This document shows positions 23,602 through 35,838 of a stretch of 64,000 nt of DNA, one piece after another. This DNA is from Distichodus sexfasciatus (taxonomy: Eukaryota > Chordata > Actinopteri > Characiformes > Distichodontidae): NCBI GenBank assembly GCA_032718565.1, contig JAVGVS010000107.1:856041-920040 (forward strand), in the 5' to 3' direction. The position numbers were made by a program, and so were the translations under genes. The notes under the pieces were generated by a model. That model was given only the letters and a program-made list of their open reading frames with translations. It was not told where the DNA came from and ran no database searches. The first letter of the stretch is position 1. Each line of letters opens with the position of its first letter.

Positions 23602-26366
23602 TTATATTTACTTGTTATTTGAGCTCCATACCACTCTCCGTTAAGTCCAGTCCGGGTGTTATAGGATAAACCATGTCTCTGTTGGCCTCCCCTCTTCTGT
23701 TTCTTTTACTCTATTTCTCCTGTCTTTTCCTCTCACATTGCTGTACTTGTACTACAGTTGGAAGCAGAGGCAGCTGTGCCAGCTCTAATCAAAGCTCACT
23801 TTCATTACTACTGGCACCCACAGTGTGTATCTTTCAAACCTCCTAGGCCGTTGCTGTACAGTGACTAGGCGTTTGTGCGGACGGACAGCAATCATTAACG
23901 GTCATCTGTAAGAGGCTTTTACAGAACCGTGAACCAGCCGATTGCAGCTCCACCCTCAACAAAATTTTGACAAAATGTATAATTCATCAATGCACCTTTT
24001 TCAGTTATGATACTGATGCAGATAACTGGGCTTTGGGTGCTGAGTGCCATTTGAATGACCAATTCCATGAATAAGCTGCATGTCTGACGATTTATCAGAC
24101 AGATCCAGAGTGATATACATTTTGTAATCAGAGGGACAGTCTCCTCAGGTCAACTACGACTTCTTACTCTGTGTCTCAATGGTGGCACTGATGTAGATAG
24201 AATCAAGCTGGATTTGAACCTACAACCTTGTGGTCCTTGTGGCACAGGCTACCACGACCTCTCTCACCGTGAGGAAGAGACCGCTTTAAGGGTCTTTCTC
24301 AGGTGAACAATGAAAGTGAAAGGGAGTGAGTGATTATTTGTCTTTGTGAACACACCACAGTGCACCTCAGCCATGACCCATCCGAGAAGGAGCAGTGGAC
24401 AGGTGACATGGGTATCACCTTGGGAGCAGTGCTTGGGGACGATACCTTGCTCATGAATATCTCGGTAACTTTACCGGTTTGTGATTTGAACTGGCAACCT
24501 TCCGATTCACAGGGCCAATGTACTAACCATTATGCTACCAACTGCCCTAATGTTGGTTGTGCTGGGGTTATAATAGGGCTAGATTTGAACCTATGACCAC
24601 TTGGTTGATTATATTACCTCTATGCATGCTGTTGTTTTGATTTTTACAAGCAACAGATAATCAAGCCCCAAATCCACAAATTTTCTTTCCACTGCTTAAC
24701 ATCTTAGACAGCAGATGCATATTAGTTACAGGGGGTTTCACGCCCTGTTAAAGCTTGCATCATTTGCATTTTCCACTCCACCTCCTCGTCTGACACCACC
24801 CGCCTACATCTGTCTGCCAGGGTCAAAGCTCCGCAGTGGTCCAACGTCGACAGGAAGAATGGGGGCGCACCCCTGTGGGGTGGTGTTAAAAGGAGGGACA
24901 GTTCCCAGGTGGATCAGTAGGGATGGTCCTGCGCTTCCAGCAGAGTGTGTGAGGTGAGGAACAGTGTGTTCCAGCACAGTCTGTCTGAGGTGTTAGAGTC
25001 GTCTGCTGCCCCGCTGCTCACTGAGGCCTGACCCCACCCGGCCTTCGGTGCAGTCAATGTCATTAACAGCTGTACGCCATATAAACGACAACAGAAATCA
25101 AAGCAGGACAATTAGCCATCAAAGAGGCTTTTATGTGTGCATGTGTGTGTCTGGGTCTGTGCGTGTGTGTCCTTCTTGATCCTGCTTGTCAGCATTGCTC
25201 CAGCTGCCTACTCACCAAACAGCCGTTTTTTTAACGACCGCCCTGTTGATTTTATCTGCTGAGGTCTCTATGAGGACACGCTCTTGGAAATGTTGCTTTC
25301 TCACGAGTACCTCAGATGCACTTTTACAGGTTTGGGAATTGAACCAGCAACCTTCTGATCATGGGGTCAACTCCACAACCATTATGCTACCATTACTTTT
25401 ATATTGGATATAAATATCTAACATAATTAAATTGATTATTTGTTTTAACTTCCCTAATGCAAAAAACCCTTGAGCCCTGGCTGTTGATATGCAAGCAATA
25501 AGCCAAACATAATGCAAGCACAAATAAACCCAGCCAAACATAAAACCAATAGCAACGTTTTATCTTCTGTATGACAATTGAGAAGGCCTGCCTTTACTTC
25601 TAAATCATTAAAAATACATATCCAGTGATTTCAAAATCTATTTTATCATTCACTTAATTGAACTTAACTGAACTAAACGGCATTTTCTATGCTTATTCAA
25701 CCATGAAGTTGACATAAAAACCTTTCCTTTTGTCTACTACCTTTGTAAACAAACTCTAATCGACATTCACTCTTGCTCCGAGGTGCTTTGAGGCACATGG
25801 TGCCTGTTTTTCAGTCTCAAAGGCGCCTGGGGCCTCGCTCTGCCCATCAGAGGCCAGTATCTGGGCCTGAAGCGGAGCTCTGTCCTGCCAAGCAGAGGCT
25901 GGATGTTTTGGGCCGAGTTTGACATGTGAATGTAGCACATGGGTGATTATGCATGCAACTCTCATCGTGTGTGGAATGTGGAAGGGAAGGGGGATGGGGA
26001 AGGAGGACTTTTTCCTAGAATTGTCAGAGCAGCTTGAGACAGGGGAGGGATCGGGACCCGAGATGCGAGAAAGATACCCTCATTAGGGTTTCTCTTTCTC
26101 CGTTAAGCTGACTGTCACCCTATGCCAAACCACCCCACCCCACCCCGGTCAGCTGTTTTATCTCCAGGATGCTGCAGTTCAGCTGTTATCTGTAGACTGA
26201 GCCGTATTGACCAAACAATACATTGCCTCCCTTTATCTCACTCCCTCTTTTTCTCCTGACCAATCTGCTGTTTGGTTGCTGCTATGGGTGCTGGTGCAGG
26301 TTGCAGATATGTAACAGGGTTTGAGATAGCGCAATTATCACACCTACCAGTATCTCTTTTTTTCCT

Positions 26367-26406
<40 letters not shown>

Positions 26407-29400
26407 CCTCCCTTTCATGCAGACTCCTCACACTGACTAGAAAAATGAGGCCAGAGCATCAGAGGGCCTGGGATCTCACAAATATCTGAATATTCCATCG
26501 CCCCACTAGGTCCCCTCCTCTCTCAGGACCGAACTATCGTGACATCATCTCCTTCTCTGCGGGCTTGAAGGAGGCAGGAAACAACTGAACGTGGGAAACT
26601 CTCTGAGCACAAGTCAACAGCAAAACATTAGTGTTCCACTGACCCAGAGCAAGACTGTGACTGAGCTATGAAGGATGTCTTTCATATGGGACAAAGCAAA
26701 ATGTCAGAGGGGTGATGTAACTCAACAGCTGGTCTTTCAAAGCTCCAGATCCTCAAACTAAAAGAAATTGGCACCCGAAAATGTTAAAGCACTCCTCTAC
26801 TCCTTTAACATTTCATCTTGTGTTAAAGAAAGAGATAGAGACCAAGTCATTGTTTGGAGACTCCTGCTAACAGTAAATGTGTCCAAAAAGCATATGTAGA
26901 GTTTTCCTTTTAGACTTTCCTCCTATCCCAAATTCCTGCCTTTAGGTTTTCTCTGATTGGCTATTCCAAACCCCTACCTCTGTTAACAGTTTCCTGATTG
27001 GCTGTGCAGAATTTAAACTAAATGCTCAGGCATGTGCCCTCCTTTCACTGACTTGGAATGAGTTGCACTTGGAGGTCAACCAACGGCAGCTCTGTACAAA
27101 AAGTAGCATTTTTGTTGTCGAAGTAACTGTAGCCCTCTAGGCCACTTAAGCTGAGCAACAGCGGCAGAAGCAGCTTAAGGGAATGACATCATAGCAGTAG
27201 CTTCCCTCACTGACACACATGAGAAAGGAAGCATTGTCCTGCTCAGCCACAAGAGACAGGGGCTTAAAGATTTCTCTATGAAAACCATGGCTTGCAGATA
27301 GGAGCCTCATACAAGAAGTTCTAAAAAAGCTTTGTTAGGAAAAACCGCTGCCGGTTAAACCCAGAGCCAGATTCATAGACAAGATCATGGAATAAAACAC
27401 AAATTAACTATTGTGGTGCTTTGTGTATATTTTTATGTGGATATGTTTATTACTTATTCTAACAATATTATATAATATTGACATATTTTATTAAACATTT
27501 CTATTTTCCACAGGGTTTCACAGGGCAGCAAAAGTTGAAAAATCACTAGCAAAGTTCCATTTTACCCCTTAAACAGCTTCTCCTCTGTTCTGTGTGGTAC
27601 GCTAGTTTTGCTGTTCCAGTGTTTATGAGTAAAAAGATTACAGTACAATGTCTTTTTCCATCTTAAAAATGTGCCAATGAAAGTTACCAGGTACGTGCAT
27701 GCAGCTCGCATAATCCTGTGGGATTATGTTTCTTTAATTTGAGATCTCTCTCTCTTACCTTGACGTCTTGCTCCAGAGTTCGGATGAGCTCTCCGTCCAC
27801 CTGGCCAGTTTGGGCCACCCGCAGGCTGCGTCTCTCTGCCTTGCGCAGGCGGTACTGCAGGATGCGGCAGGTCTTGTTTGCCTGGTCCAGCTGCTGTCTG
27901 AGCTCCTGAAGCTGGTACACATCCTCCTCCATGTACATGTCCCTCATCTCCAACATCTCTGAGCGCAGCTCCTCCACCTCATCCTGACACACGCAAACGC
28001 AGATGACTTAAAGTGACCTTTGACTATGACTATATTTTTATTTACACCTTTATGTTTCAAAGTCGAGGTAACATTTATTGTTATCTTTGCTATATACTGT
28101 ACAAGTATACAGACGAAATGACATGGCTCCAGTTTTAACAGTGCAAAGAACAAAGAACTAATTTCCTCCACATTTACAAAAAAATACTAGGCAGTGCCAT
28201 AAGCTTGGATTGAGATCATGGGCATGTACAATGGAACAAATGCCCCTGCAATGCTTCTTCTACACTATGGTTACAGCCAGCCACTGTTATATGGGTAATA
28301 TAATACGGGGGTAGAAGTTGGAACGGTACTTTATTCTGTCAGATAAATATACCTATTAGAACATCATACCACAGCATAAACCTATAGGTTTTACTGTAGG
28401 TCTATAAATCAAGTTTCATCGCAACATTATATCGATTCAATGGGCAATGATTCGATACAATACAGGAGCCAGTAATCGATATGAGATAACATCATATGCT
28501 TGTTTTACACATTTCCATTCATATCAAATCACAAAGAGCAAATAAAATATAATTTGGCATTTTTATTTCTGAGCTTGATCTTTTAAGAAAAATAGAATAT
28601 AAAATAAAGTCAGAAGAGGTAAGCTGTTTGATCCAAGTTTTCATGTTGGATGCTGGGGCTCGCTGATCTCGAGTCGATGTGTTGATGTTGATCAATGTAT
28701 CGTTACACCTCTTGTAGCCAAAACGTCTCCTTCCCGAGCACGCGCTTTGACGGCAGTGCAGCGGTATTCGCGCCGCTTACGGCAGGGCGGGAGCACGACT
28801 TTAAAGCCGCCTAATCCCACAACACATCCGTAGTAATAAGCTAGATAAAGTATTTATGACCTAAAGGAGAGCAGGCTGCGTGGCGAACATAAGCCCGTTA
28901 ACCGGGACCGGGGCGCGGCGGCCCACCGCGTGCTGTCACACAGGTTCTATGGAATGTAGGTCAGCCATTGCAGCGTCACGTGTCGCGCGCGCGTATAAAC
29001 AACGGAGTGAAAAGGCGGGCGCGCGCTGCAACATCTGTACGGTGCCAAAACAGCTGTTCTTTAAAGGAAGGGATCAGTAAAATCACGTCAATCATAAATG
29101 TATGACATTATGATTTAAATAACAACAATAGGGGATTACACGATTAATTAAGAATTGATTGAGAATTTGGATTTCACCCCATAATACGCCAGTTTATTCA
29201 GTTATTTGTTGAGGGGTTTAAGCAAAACATTATTTAATTAACAGACAGTTACCTGCTCAAACGCGGTGTTTGGCCTCTTTACAGTATCAATATTGTGCAT
29301 ATGGGTTTATTTAGCACACAATAACATTAAAAAAAACTTTCCCTCACATGCTATAGCTAATGCTGACGAATTGCTCAACAATTAGTCTACATGCTGTGGA

Positions 29401-30547
29401 TTAGATGTGTCTATTTTGAACAGAAACTGGTCATACACTTGTAAGAAAAAGATGAAAACCGTCTGGTATACATCAGTGGGTCATCTATCTGATAGGCTTA
29501 TAATTACCAGTAATCCATCATTCAGGCTGTCACCCTATTCATACTCTTAATAACAAAGCTTCCCAAGTGCTCCATGAAACTCTGAATTATGTGGAAGGGG
29601 CTGCAAATTATTATATGTGCATGCACATTTATTGCTTATACAATTTTCCTGCTTAAAATGGTGCTTACCTTTAAATAATCGTTTTCCGACCTCAGTTCCT
29701 CGATTTCCCTGAGATATTCCTCATGTATGCCGTCTGTTAGCTCCTCGGTCAGGTCAGAAAAGGCCAGAGAGGTGCTGGCTGGCATCCGACTGTCTAGCGA
29801 GGTGAGCGACCTCTCGTCGCCGGGAGAGACGCTTCCTTCTCCCGCATCCAGTCCCAGAGAGAGTCGGTCGCCGTTGACTTTAGTCTGCTGCGCGCCCTGG
29901 ACTCTCCTCTCTTGCGTCCCCTGTTCGTTCCCCACTTTGTCCCCGTCCGCTCCTCCACGACTGCTGGTCTCGGTGTCACTGCTGAGGGCGTCAGTGGAAA
30001 GTTTATTCTCTTCCGAGGCGCAGTCGGAGAGTTCCGAGCTGCTGTCGGTGGGCGAGAGTTTCCCGGGAGCACAACCGGAGTCTTTGCTCAGGTCGTCGGA
30101 TGCAACGCTGGTGTCGGACGCTCTCCTCCGGCCACTTTTTACAGATTTCGCGTTGCTCTTCTGCACCGCCCCCGGTGCTGGGATTTTGCCTTTCTCTCCC
30201 TTAACATCCTTCCCCGTGACCGGACTGCGTCTGGACAGCCGTCCGCCTAAATGTATGGCCCCTGGTTTGACGCTCAGCGTCGGTGTGCCGATGCCTCCCC
30301 GGATCTTGGTCAAGGACCAGCCCGGTACATCTTTGGGTCTCGCCGGCGACGGCGCCCGGTGCGTCTTCTTCTTCTCGTTCCCCGTCACTGGCACCGGCAC
30401 CGGCACCGGTTGCTGCTGCGGCTCGAACCGGAGCGCCGGCGCACCGTCCCCGCTCGGATTCCCGCTTTCCATTTTACCCCGCAGCCGCTTTTCCTTGGGG
30501 GAGACGAAGTGAGTCGGAGAGCTGGCGTCAACCTTTGTCTTGGTCAT
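22134..30547 (-). CDS. mtcl2: MTCL/SOGA-family microtubule cross-linking factor, N-terminal part (exons 1-3)
   Basis: The exons are 30547-29669, 27983-27759 and 22292-22134. All have GT donors and AG acceptors, all junctions are phase 0, and together they give 421 N-terminal residues. Residues 1 to about 265 are Ser/Pro/Lys-rich and look disordered, with HRAPSPARP at 63-71 and an acidic ELSDCASEENKLS stretch. From about residue 266 the protein becomes the conserved family coiled coil (AFSDLTEELTDGIHEEYL, then EEDVYQLQELRQQLDQ, then LETVEKKR). Family knowledge: MTCL proteins bind, cross-link and stabilise microtubules, including Golgi-associated ones. The family is clear. The paralogue is inferred: osbpl2 and adrm1 next door are human 20q genes, as is MTCL2/SOGA1, while MTCL1 is on 18p. 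Family proteins exceed 1,000 residues, so most of the gene lies left of the window. An in-frame alternative start, Met26, is at 30472-30470. Confidence 0.82.
23563..23600 (+). repeat. (CT)n microsatellite
   Basis: Nineteen CT units in mtcl2 intron 2. A similar run is at 26371-26403. Confidence 0.9.
24320..24546 (-). mobile_element. tRNA-derived SINE (family A), reverse
   Basis: On the minus strand the head is GGGCAGTTGGTAGCATAATG, followed by the B-box-like GTTCAAATCACAA, the ATGAGCAAGGTATCGTCCCC body and the tail CACAAAGACAAATAATCAC. It lies in mtcl2 intron 2. Confidence 0.82.
25290..25395 (-). mobile_element. tRNA-derived SINE (family A), head fragment
   Basis: On the minus strand it reads TGGTAGCATAATGGTTGTGG, the B-box-like GGTTCAATTCCCAAAC, and GAGGTACTCGTGAG, and then stops. 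The 3' part is missing. Confidence 0.65.
27759..27983 (-). CDS. mtcl2: mtcl2 coding exon 2 (residues 294-368)
   Basis: This 225-bp exon (75 codons) has CAG just before 27983 and a GTAAGA donor at 27758-27753. It encodes DEVEELRSEMLEMRDMYMEE through LRKAERRSLRVAQTGQVDG to ...LEQDVK. This is the most conserved coiled-coil block of MTCL/SOGA proteins, and it joins exon 1 in frame. Confidence 0.93.
28397..28713. mobile_element. hAT-type MITE, TAGGGGTGTAACGATAC family
   Basis: Right end GATCAATGTATCGTTACACC, interior TCATCGCAACATTATATCGA and ATGAGATAACATCATATGCT. It matches the element at 7614-8007 in order and orientation. The terminal bases have decayed. Confidence 0.6.
28725..29060. promoter_or_regulatory. 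CpG-dense block inside mtcl2 intron 1, possible alternative promoter
   Basis: The block is rich in CpG (runs such as CGCGCGCGCG near 28985 and GCGGGCGCGCGCTGC near 29017) in an otherwise AT-rich intron. It contains GCGTATAAAC near 28990, a TATA-like element pointing rightward. A 66-codon open frame runs across it (28880-29080) but resembles no known protein. A CpG island for an internal mtcl2 start or an antisense RNA is an inference. Both neighbouring mtcl2 exons are in other segments. Confidence 0.35.
29669..30547 (-). CDS. mtcl2: mtcl2 coding exon 1 (residues 1-293)
   Basis: The open frame runs from the ATG at 30547-30545 to ...ENDYLK, followed by a donor reading GTAAGC on the minus strand (29668-29663). 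The exon is GC-rich and CpG-rich, unlike its flanks. A run of PVPVPVPV (48-54) comes from a short imperfect repeat. The long plus-strand open frame over the same bases is a composition shadow of this exon. The exon ends where the coiled coil begins. Confidence 0.88.
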
Positions 30548-30900
30548 TCATTCCGTTTTCAGGCCACGACTGAAGGAGAAATCCAACCCCGAGCCCCGGA
30601 TTTAAGGTTGGAAGTTTTTTGCCGCAAACCTTCGCCAAACCCACCACAGCAGCTCCGGCAAATTCCGAAATAACCTTGGACCAATTCAACATAAAAACTG
30701 ACGAAAGTGCTCAAAAACCCGTGCTGAGACCTTTCTTCTCCTTTTACACTCTACACCTCTTCCCTCTCCTCTCTCAGCAATAGTGAGCTGGGCAGCCTGC
30801 TTCTCTGGGAGAATAAATCTCTCCGCCCAGATAGCGGCTCTGACTTTTGTGCGTCTCAAATGGTTCCACACCGCCTAGGTAGTGTCCTAGTCGAGTAATC
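30548..30900 (-). promoter_or_regulatory. mtcl2: mtcl2 5' UTR and probable promoter
   Basis: Sequence immediately upstream of the mtcl2 start remains moderately GC-rich and has no acceptor-like site next to the ATG, so exon 1 probably includes the leader. No TATA box stands out. The transcription start cannot be fixed from sequence alone. Confidence 0.4.
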
Positions 30901-33900
30901 TCAATCGATCCAATCTCTCAGTCCCAAAAATGAAGTTTTTTGCTAGCGATTTACTAAACTGTGGTGTTCCGGAACCTTTAAATTTATTTTAAAGGGTTTG
31001 GAGGGACCGAAACTGTCGACAAAATGGTTCTTACATCGGTTAAAAGGATATTTTATGTTCCCAAAATGTCATTCCATTGCATCACGTTAAAGCCTTCATT
31101 AATATAGCATCATAATGGCGTATCCACGAGGAATCTTTAAATGGTACAGAATTGCTGAAACGGTCAAATTTTTTGTTGTGCAAAAAAAGTTCTGTTGACT
31201 TCGAGGTGGCAAAAAATATTTAGAGGGTTTAAATGGTATTTATACGGTTGCCCAAAAGAGGTTTTTGGTACCTTCATTTTTAACAATGTGTAGAATAGAT
31301 TGAATATTTCTAATGTGGCTAGTCAAAAGGGTAAAAACGTCACGTAATACCTACAGTTAAAACTTTATTTCTTTATTCGTTGCGCTTACATTTAGTTCAA
31401 TTTACTTAATGTAATATTTGCACGTTTGGATTAACAATTTCCGCTTTATTAGATTTATTTTTATATGTTTTTGTTAGATTTTACTTTATTTCTTTTATTC
31501 TTATTTCAGATATTATCCTTATTTATTTTTCCATTCTCATTATTTAAAATAATTCCTATTTTATTTCTGTAAAGCTCACTAATGACTTTATGATAATCTA
31601 CTATATAAAAAATAAAACTTGCCTGGCCTTGCCATATCGTTTCACACTCAAATACGTGTGAAGTAATGTGGCTGAATTGCAAATGCCTCCCTGTTGTGCA
31701 CTACACACGGTGTGAAAGCCTTTGTTTCTCCTGCCTTGCCAATAAAACATTACCTCGGGCTTTATGTAAAACACTACTTAGGGAGGACTGAGCCATCTGA
31801 TATGCAGCAGCGACAAAGAGGCGCTTGAAGAGCTTCCGTGCCCACGGAGCTCTACTGCCACCACCTCCTGGAGAGAAAGTGTGCAGGCGGCTTCAAACTG
31901 GCACTGTAGTAAAGGTCAGTGCACTGGTCAGAGGGCTGGCCAGTGAACATTCTGTGTGTAATTCTTGCTGCTTTATTGGACATGAGTTCACAATGAACCT
32001 TAAAAGTCTTTAACCCATGCATTGCAAATTCAATCTTTATTATCATCAATACTGCAAGCTGTGATCTTCACAACTATCCCATAAAATTGCTGTGGTAAGT
32101 GAGGGAGTATGATCTCTAAAAGGGAGTTCCTATGTTTTTAGCTTAGTTTGGGGTTAAAGTGGCTAGTGATGAATATATATTTTGTCAGGCCTTTTACAAG
32201 GAAGGCTTTTAAATCTGAAAATTAAAATAATCTTAGATCTTCCAAAGTAATGTTTTTTTTAAACCTGATTCTTTTTTTTCTACCTGTTGAGTTAAAGGGC
32301 TAAAATGTCTTATAAAGAAATATCTGAAAACGAATAGCCTATTCAAATTGGTTAATTAAATATTTATTCTTTTATTACGTTTGGACCAGTCCTGCAGAAA
32401 CTTTAAAAATAGACTTTAAAAAAGATTAATTTATTACCCATGTGAAAGAGAACGCCCCCATATATATATTATTTCCATCAAAATAAGATCCTTTTCAATT
32501 TTTCATCAGAGGTTTCTGATTTCTGTGTTAAATCTTTATCAGATTCACTTCGCTCCTGTACAATGGCAGAGGATGAGGATTGCAGTTTTGTTAGCTGCTA
32601 ACAAACTCAGACACTTGACATGTCAGAAGAGAGAGTGATGATGCAGGAGTGCAAGCAAGAAGCACGTAGCAATGTTCCTCTAATGAGCTTTTAATGACTG
32701 CCTAATTCAGAAGCCAGGGTTCCTGTTTAAGATCTGGCAATGTTCCTGTGGCAACCTGTGATGATTGCCATGTAGGATATCAGCGCAGCTAAAGCACAGA
32801 AGTAATAGGATTATACATAATCTTGATTCATAATAAAAACAACAAAAGGATTTGTTTGGCTCCATGTTGGTTAGGACATTCTAATCAAATCGCCATAATA
32901 TTAAGGCTCTTGCTGCCCTTTTACAGAGAGCTTTAATACAGGCACAGAAAGTAAAGATGCCAATTCATCATCATTCCATTTACCCATCCATTCAGCTAGC
33001 CAGTCAACCCTGCATTAATTCATTTATGCTTCAATTTATCCTCCCACTGAGTCAGTCCAGCCATTTGTCTGGTTCCAGTCTTATTTTCATCAGAATGAGA
33101 GCTTTGCTGACACAGAACATAATCAAATAGGAGCAAACCCAACTATGAGGACGTTTTTGCTGGGCTTTAAAAAGGTTTATTCACATATCAAGTATAAATA
33201 AATGCATGTAAATACATTAAATCTGATGTTATGCCAAGATTGCAGTATATGTTAATTCATATGTATTACATATGTATTTACACGTATTACTATTTGAAAA
33301 GAAAGCATAGTATGCATGTAATAAAAATTCCTTCCTTTATTTTACTAAACGTATTCTTGATAATTAGGGCGTAAGCTTCATGATCGTGTAAAACTTAAAA
33401 CATAATGGAATGCAAGCGATGCAAAAAAAAAAACCAAAACCAAAAACAAAACAAAAAAACAAGAATTTTATCTGAAAGCACTTTCTCACCATCTAGTGGA
33501 CATGTTTTGGAAGTACAAACCTAAAAGCAGAAAGTTCTATGTATTTTAAGGAGAACCCAAGAGTAAATTCAAAATCTGAACTTGATCCCACAATAACTTG
33601 CATTAAAAAGTACCACAGCTAAGCTTTTATGCTCAGATTTAAAAGTCTTTGCTGGCATTGTGACTTTGGGTTACAATTCCAAAAATCTAAAGTTAGTGCA
33701 CAAAGGCCTGCTGTGGAGAGCCAGTGGGTGTAATTGGCGTATGTAATGCCCGATGAAAGACTCACTTCTTTTCCCCCTATGCTCCCTGAACCCTAACTCT
33801 CTAGACTTCCATAAACTTTTAGAACAATGCCTCAGCAACAGTAGTGATAATTATGTACTAATGATCTGAAGGATGACTGGACAATTTTTTCCTTTATAAG

Positions 33901-35569
33901 GGTACTTTGCAGACTATTAATAAAATTTTTCATGTTATGTGTGACCATAACAGCACTGTTCCCAAGCCAATAATCTCTCTAGAAAACTGCAGAATCATGG
34001 AAACAAACAAACAAAAAAATAGCAATATTTATTTGTTCATCCTGGCCCTGTTGTGCTGACTCCCTCTCTCTCCCTCTCTTTCTCTCTCTTGAACACTCAT
34101 GCAGGACTACTTATTAGCATGGGGGTCAGCAGAGGTCAAAATAACCCTGTATCAATGACGCCTGGCTCCATTATTAATGAGAGGGATCATACACACTGCC
34201 CAAATTTATCTATCATGAATAATCCAGCGAAGATTCATTACTTCCAATCTATTTCATGAAGATCAAATAACACAAATGAAATGCCATGTCTTTCTGCAAA
34301 CAGGTTTGAGGTCTCGAAGATGCCAATAACACATGATAAAAACATGAACACTGTGTTCTAACATTCAGATACAGGATCTGAAGATAATGAATTGGAGATA
34401 ATGGAGAAATGTGACTCAGTGACTCAAAAAAGCACATTCATACTTTCCTCAGAGAGAAACGTTTGGGAAGTTTGGACATGGTGTGTAAACTAGGGGTAAA
34501 TTCTCCATGGATATGGCTTTGAGTTTCAATTGTCCCAAGTTTGCAGCTGGCAGCCTCTCTACTTTCAGAGAGCATGTTAATCTCTCCAGTCACAGTGCAT
34601 TTTATCAGCTCATCTTTATGGTTGCGTGGTGAGGTTGCACGCTCCACTGCACCTCAGAGTACATCGCTGCACCAGAGAATATTCCCTCATCAGGTCCAAT
34701 TGGTATGGACACTATGGTTTCAGAAAATCTACAGTAGAAATTTTGATTGATTCTTTTTAAAGTGTTTGTTTAACTAGTGATATTTCTTTGAAATAAGTTG
34801 TTTGCTGCATTATTAAAAACAGTGCCCTTCAGTGCTTTTTTATAAAAAGCAATAATTTTACAACACAAACAGTTCGTTGTTTTGTGATTTAACTACTGAA
34901 TCACTTAACACAAGCGTTTGAACTGCTAACTCAATAACAAGAAAGGGGCAGCAGTTTTATAAGGGAAGACACATTTGCATTTGCAGTCCTTTTAATTAGA
35001 ACACTTGGGAAATAATACTTGTAATGCAACGTGGGAGATGCTGAAAGATCATGTAGGAGATCACCCACAACTCATTTATAAAGCTGTTTTTATGCGAATA
35101 ACTTGCATTCAAATTATATGAGTTCGATTGCATATTCTTTTTTATCCGAGTTGGCCAGAAGCTGGAAAACGCTAACGAACCACATCCAAAATGACCCCAC
35201 ACTTCCGCTCGCTTATCTGTACTTTTCTGCGGGGCTGTGAGGGATGGTAGAACTGTAGTGTAACTTTAGAAAAGAACGATCATATTTAAATGTTGCGGTA
35301 ACAGCTGATCACAAAGAGAAAAGTAAAAGGGTGTTTCTCGCATTTTTTAAATGCCTTTTCCACTGAAAACACAAATTATATATGAAAATATACAGTATGT
35401 GTCGAATTTGATGCAAAATAAACAACACAACGTTCGTTATTCACAAGCTAAACAGTCTTATTTTGTCGTTTTTATGACCGCAGCGTTGCATTAATATAAT
35501 ACAAGAAACTTTTTATCACAACAAAGCAAAAAACAAACAACCACTTGACCAAAGCAGGCAGAAGCAATG
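30901..35569. other. Head-to-head spacer between mtcl2 and osbpl2
   Basis: 4.7 kb of AT-rich sequence with few recognisable repeats. Around 33420-33460 there is a CAAAAC-rich patch, and around 34063-34090 a CT patch. No exon was recognised. It lies between divergently transcribed genes and could hold shared regulatory elements, but no specific site can be named. Confidence 0.5.
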
Positions 35570-35838
35570 TCACGCGACGTGTCCCGCTCAATTCTATTGG
35601 CCAGCGCCTGTGCCAGTGAAACCGCCCTCGCCAGACGCTTCCGCCTCCGTGGGCACGTCCCCAACCGCACACTACAGTACTAAGTAGGGAGCTCAAGTGG
35701 GAGCTTGCGACATGGTGTGACTTACTGCTTAGTAGAGAAGCCATGGGTTCGGAACGTGGCCTCTTGTGTCAGCTCGCGCAGCCTTCAGTTCAGTCCGTTA
35801 CAGGAGACGTCAGTTTCTAAGGACTCGCATCATCAGAG
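35570..35838 (+). promoter_or_regulatory. osbpl2: osbpl2 promoter and non-coding exon 1
   Basis: This is a locally GC/CpG-rich segment (GTCACGCGACGTGTCCCGC around 35570, GGAGACGTCAGTTTC near 35803). It ends in a good donor, CATCAGAG|GTAACG, with the exon edge at 35838. The next acceptor that gives a leader joined to the osbpl2 ATG is at 42275-42276. Exon 1 holds no in-frame start for the protein. The start of transcription is an estimate. Confidence 0.55.

Larger units (their letters stand above)
22293..27758 (-). other. mtcl2: mtcl2 intron 2
   Basis: 5.5 kb without coding sequence. It contains SINE fragments (24120-24260, 24320-24546, 25290-25395), (CT)n tracts at 23563-23600 and 26371-26403, and otherwise unassigned sequence. 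Confidence 0.8.
27984..29668 (-). other. mtcl2: mtcl2 intron 1
   Basis: 1.7 kb. It contains a reversed retroposon tail (about 28010-28150), a hAT-type MITE (28397-28713) and the CpG-dense block at 28725-29060. The remainder, 29061-29668, is AT-rich with nothing recognised. Confidence 0.75.

Noticed and set aside
28880..29080. 66-codon open frame in the CpG block
   Set aside because: No recognised motif, and its length is expected by chance in stop-poor GC-rich DNA.
29727..30512. 261-codon plus-strand open frame opposite mtcl2 exon 1
   Set aside because: It is the antisense shadow of a GC-rich Ser/Pro-coding exon. The minus strand matches a known family and has a proper splice donor.
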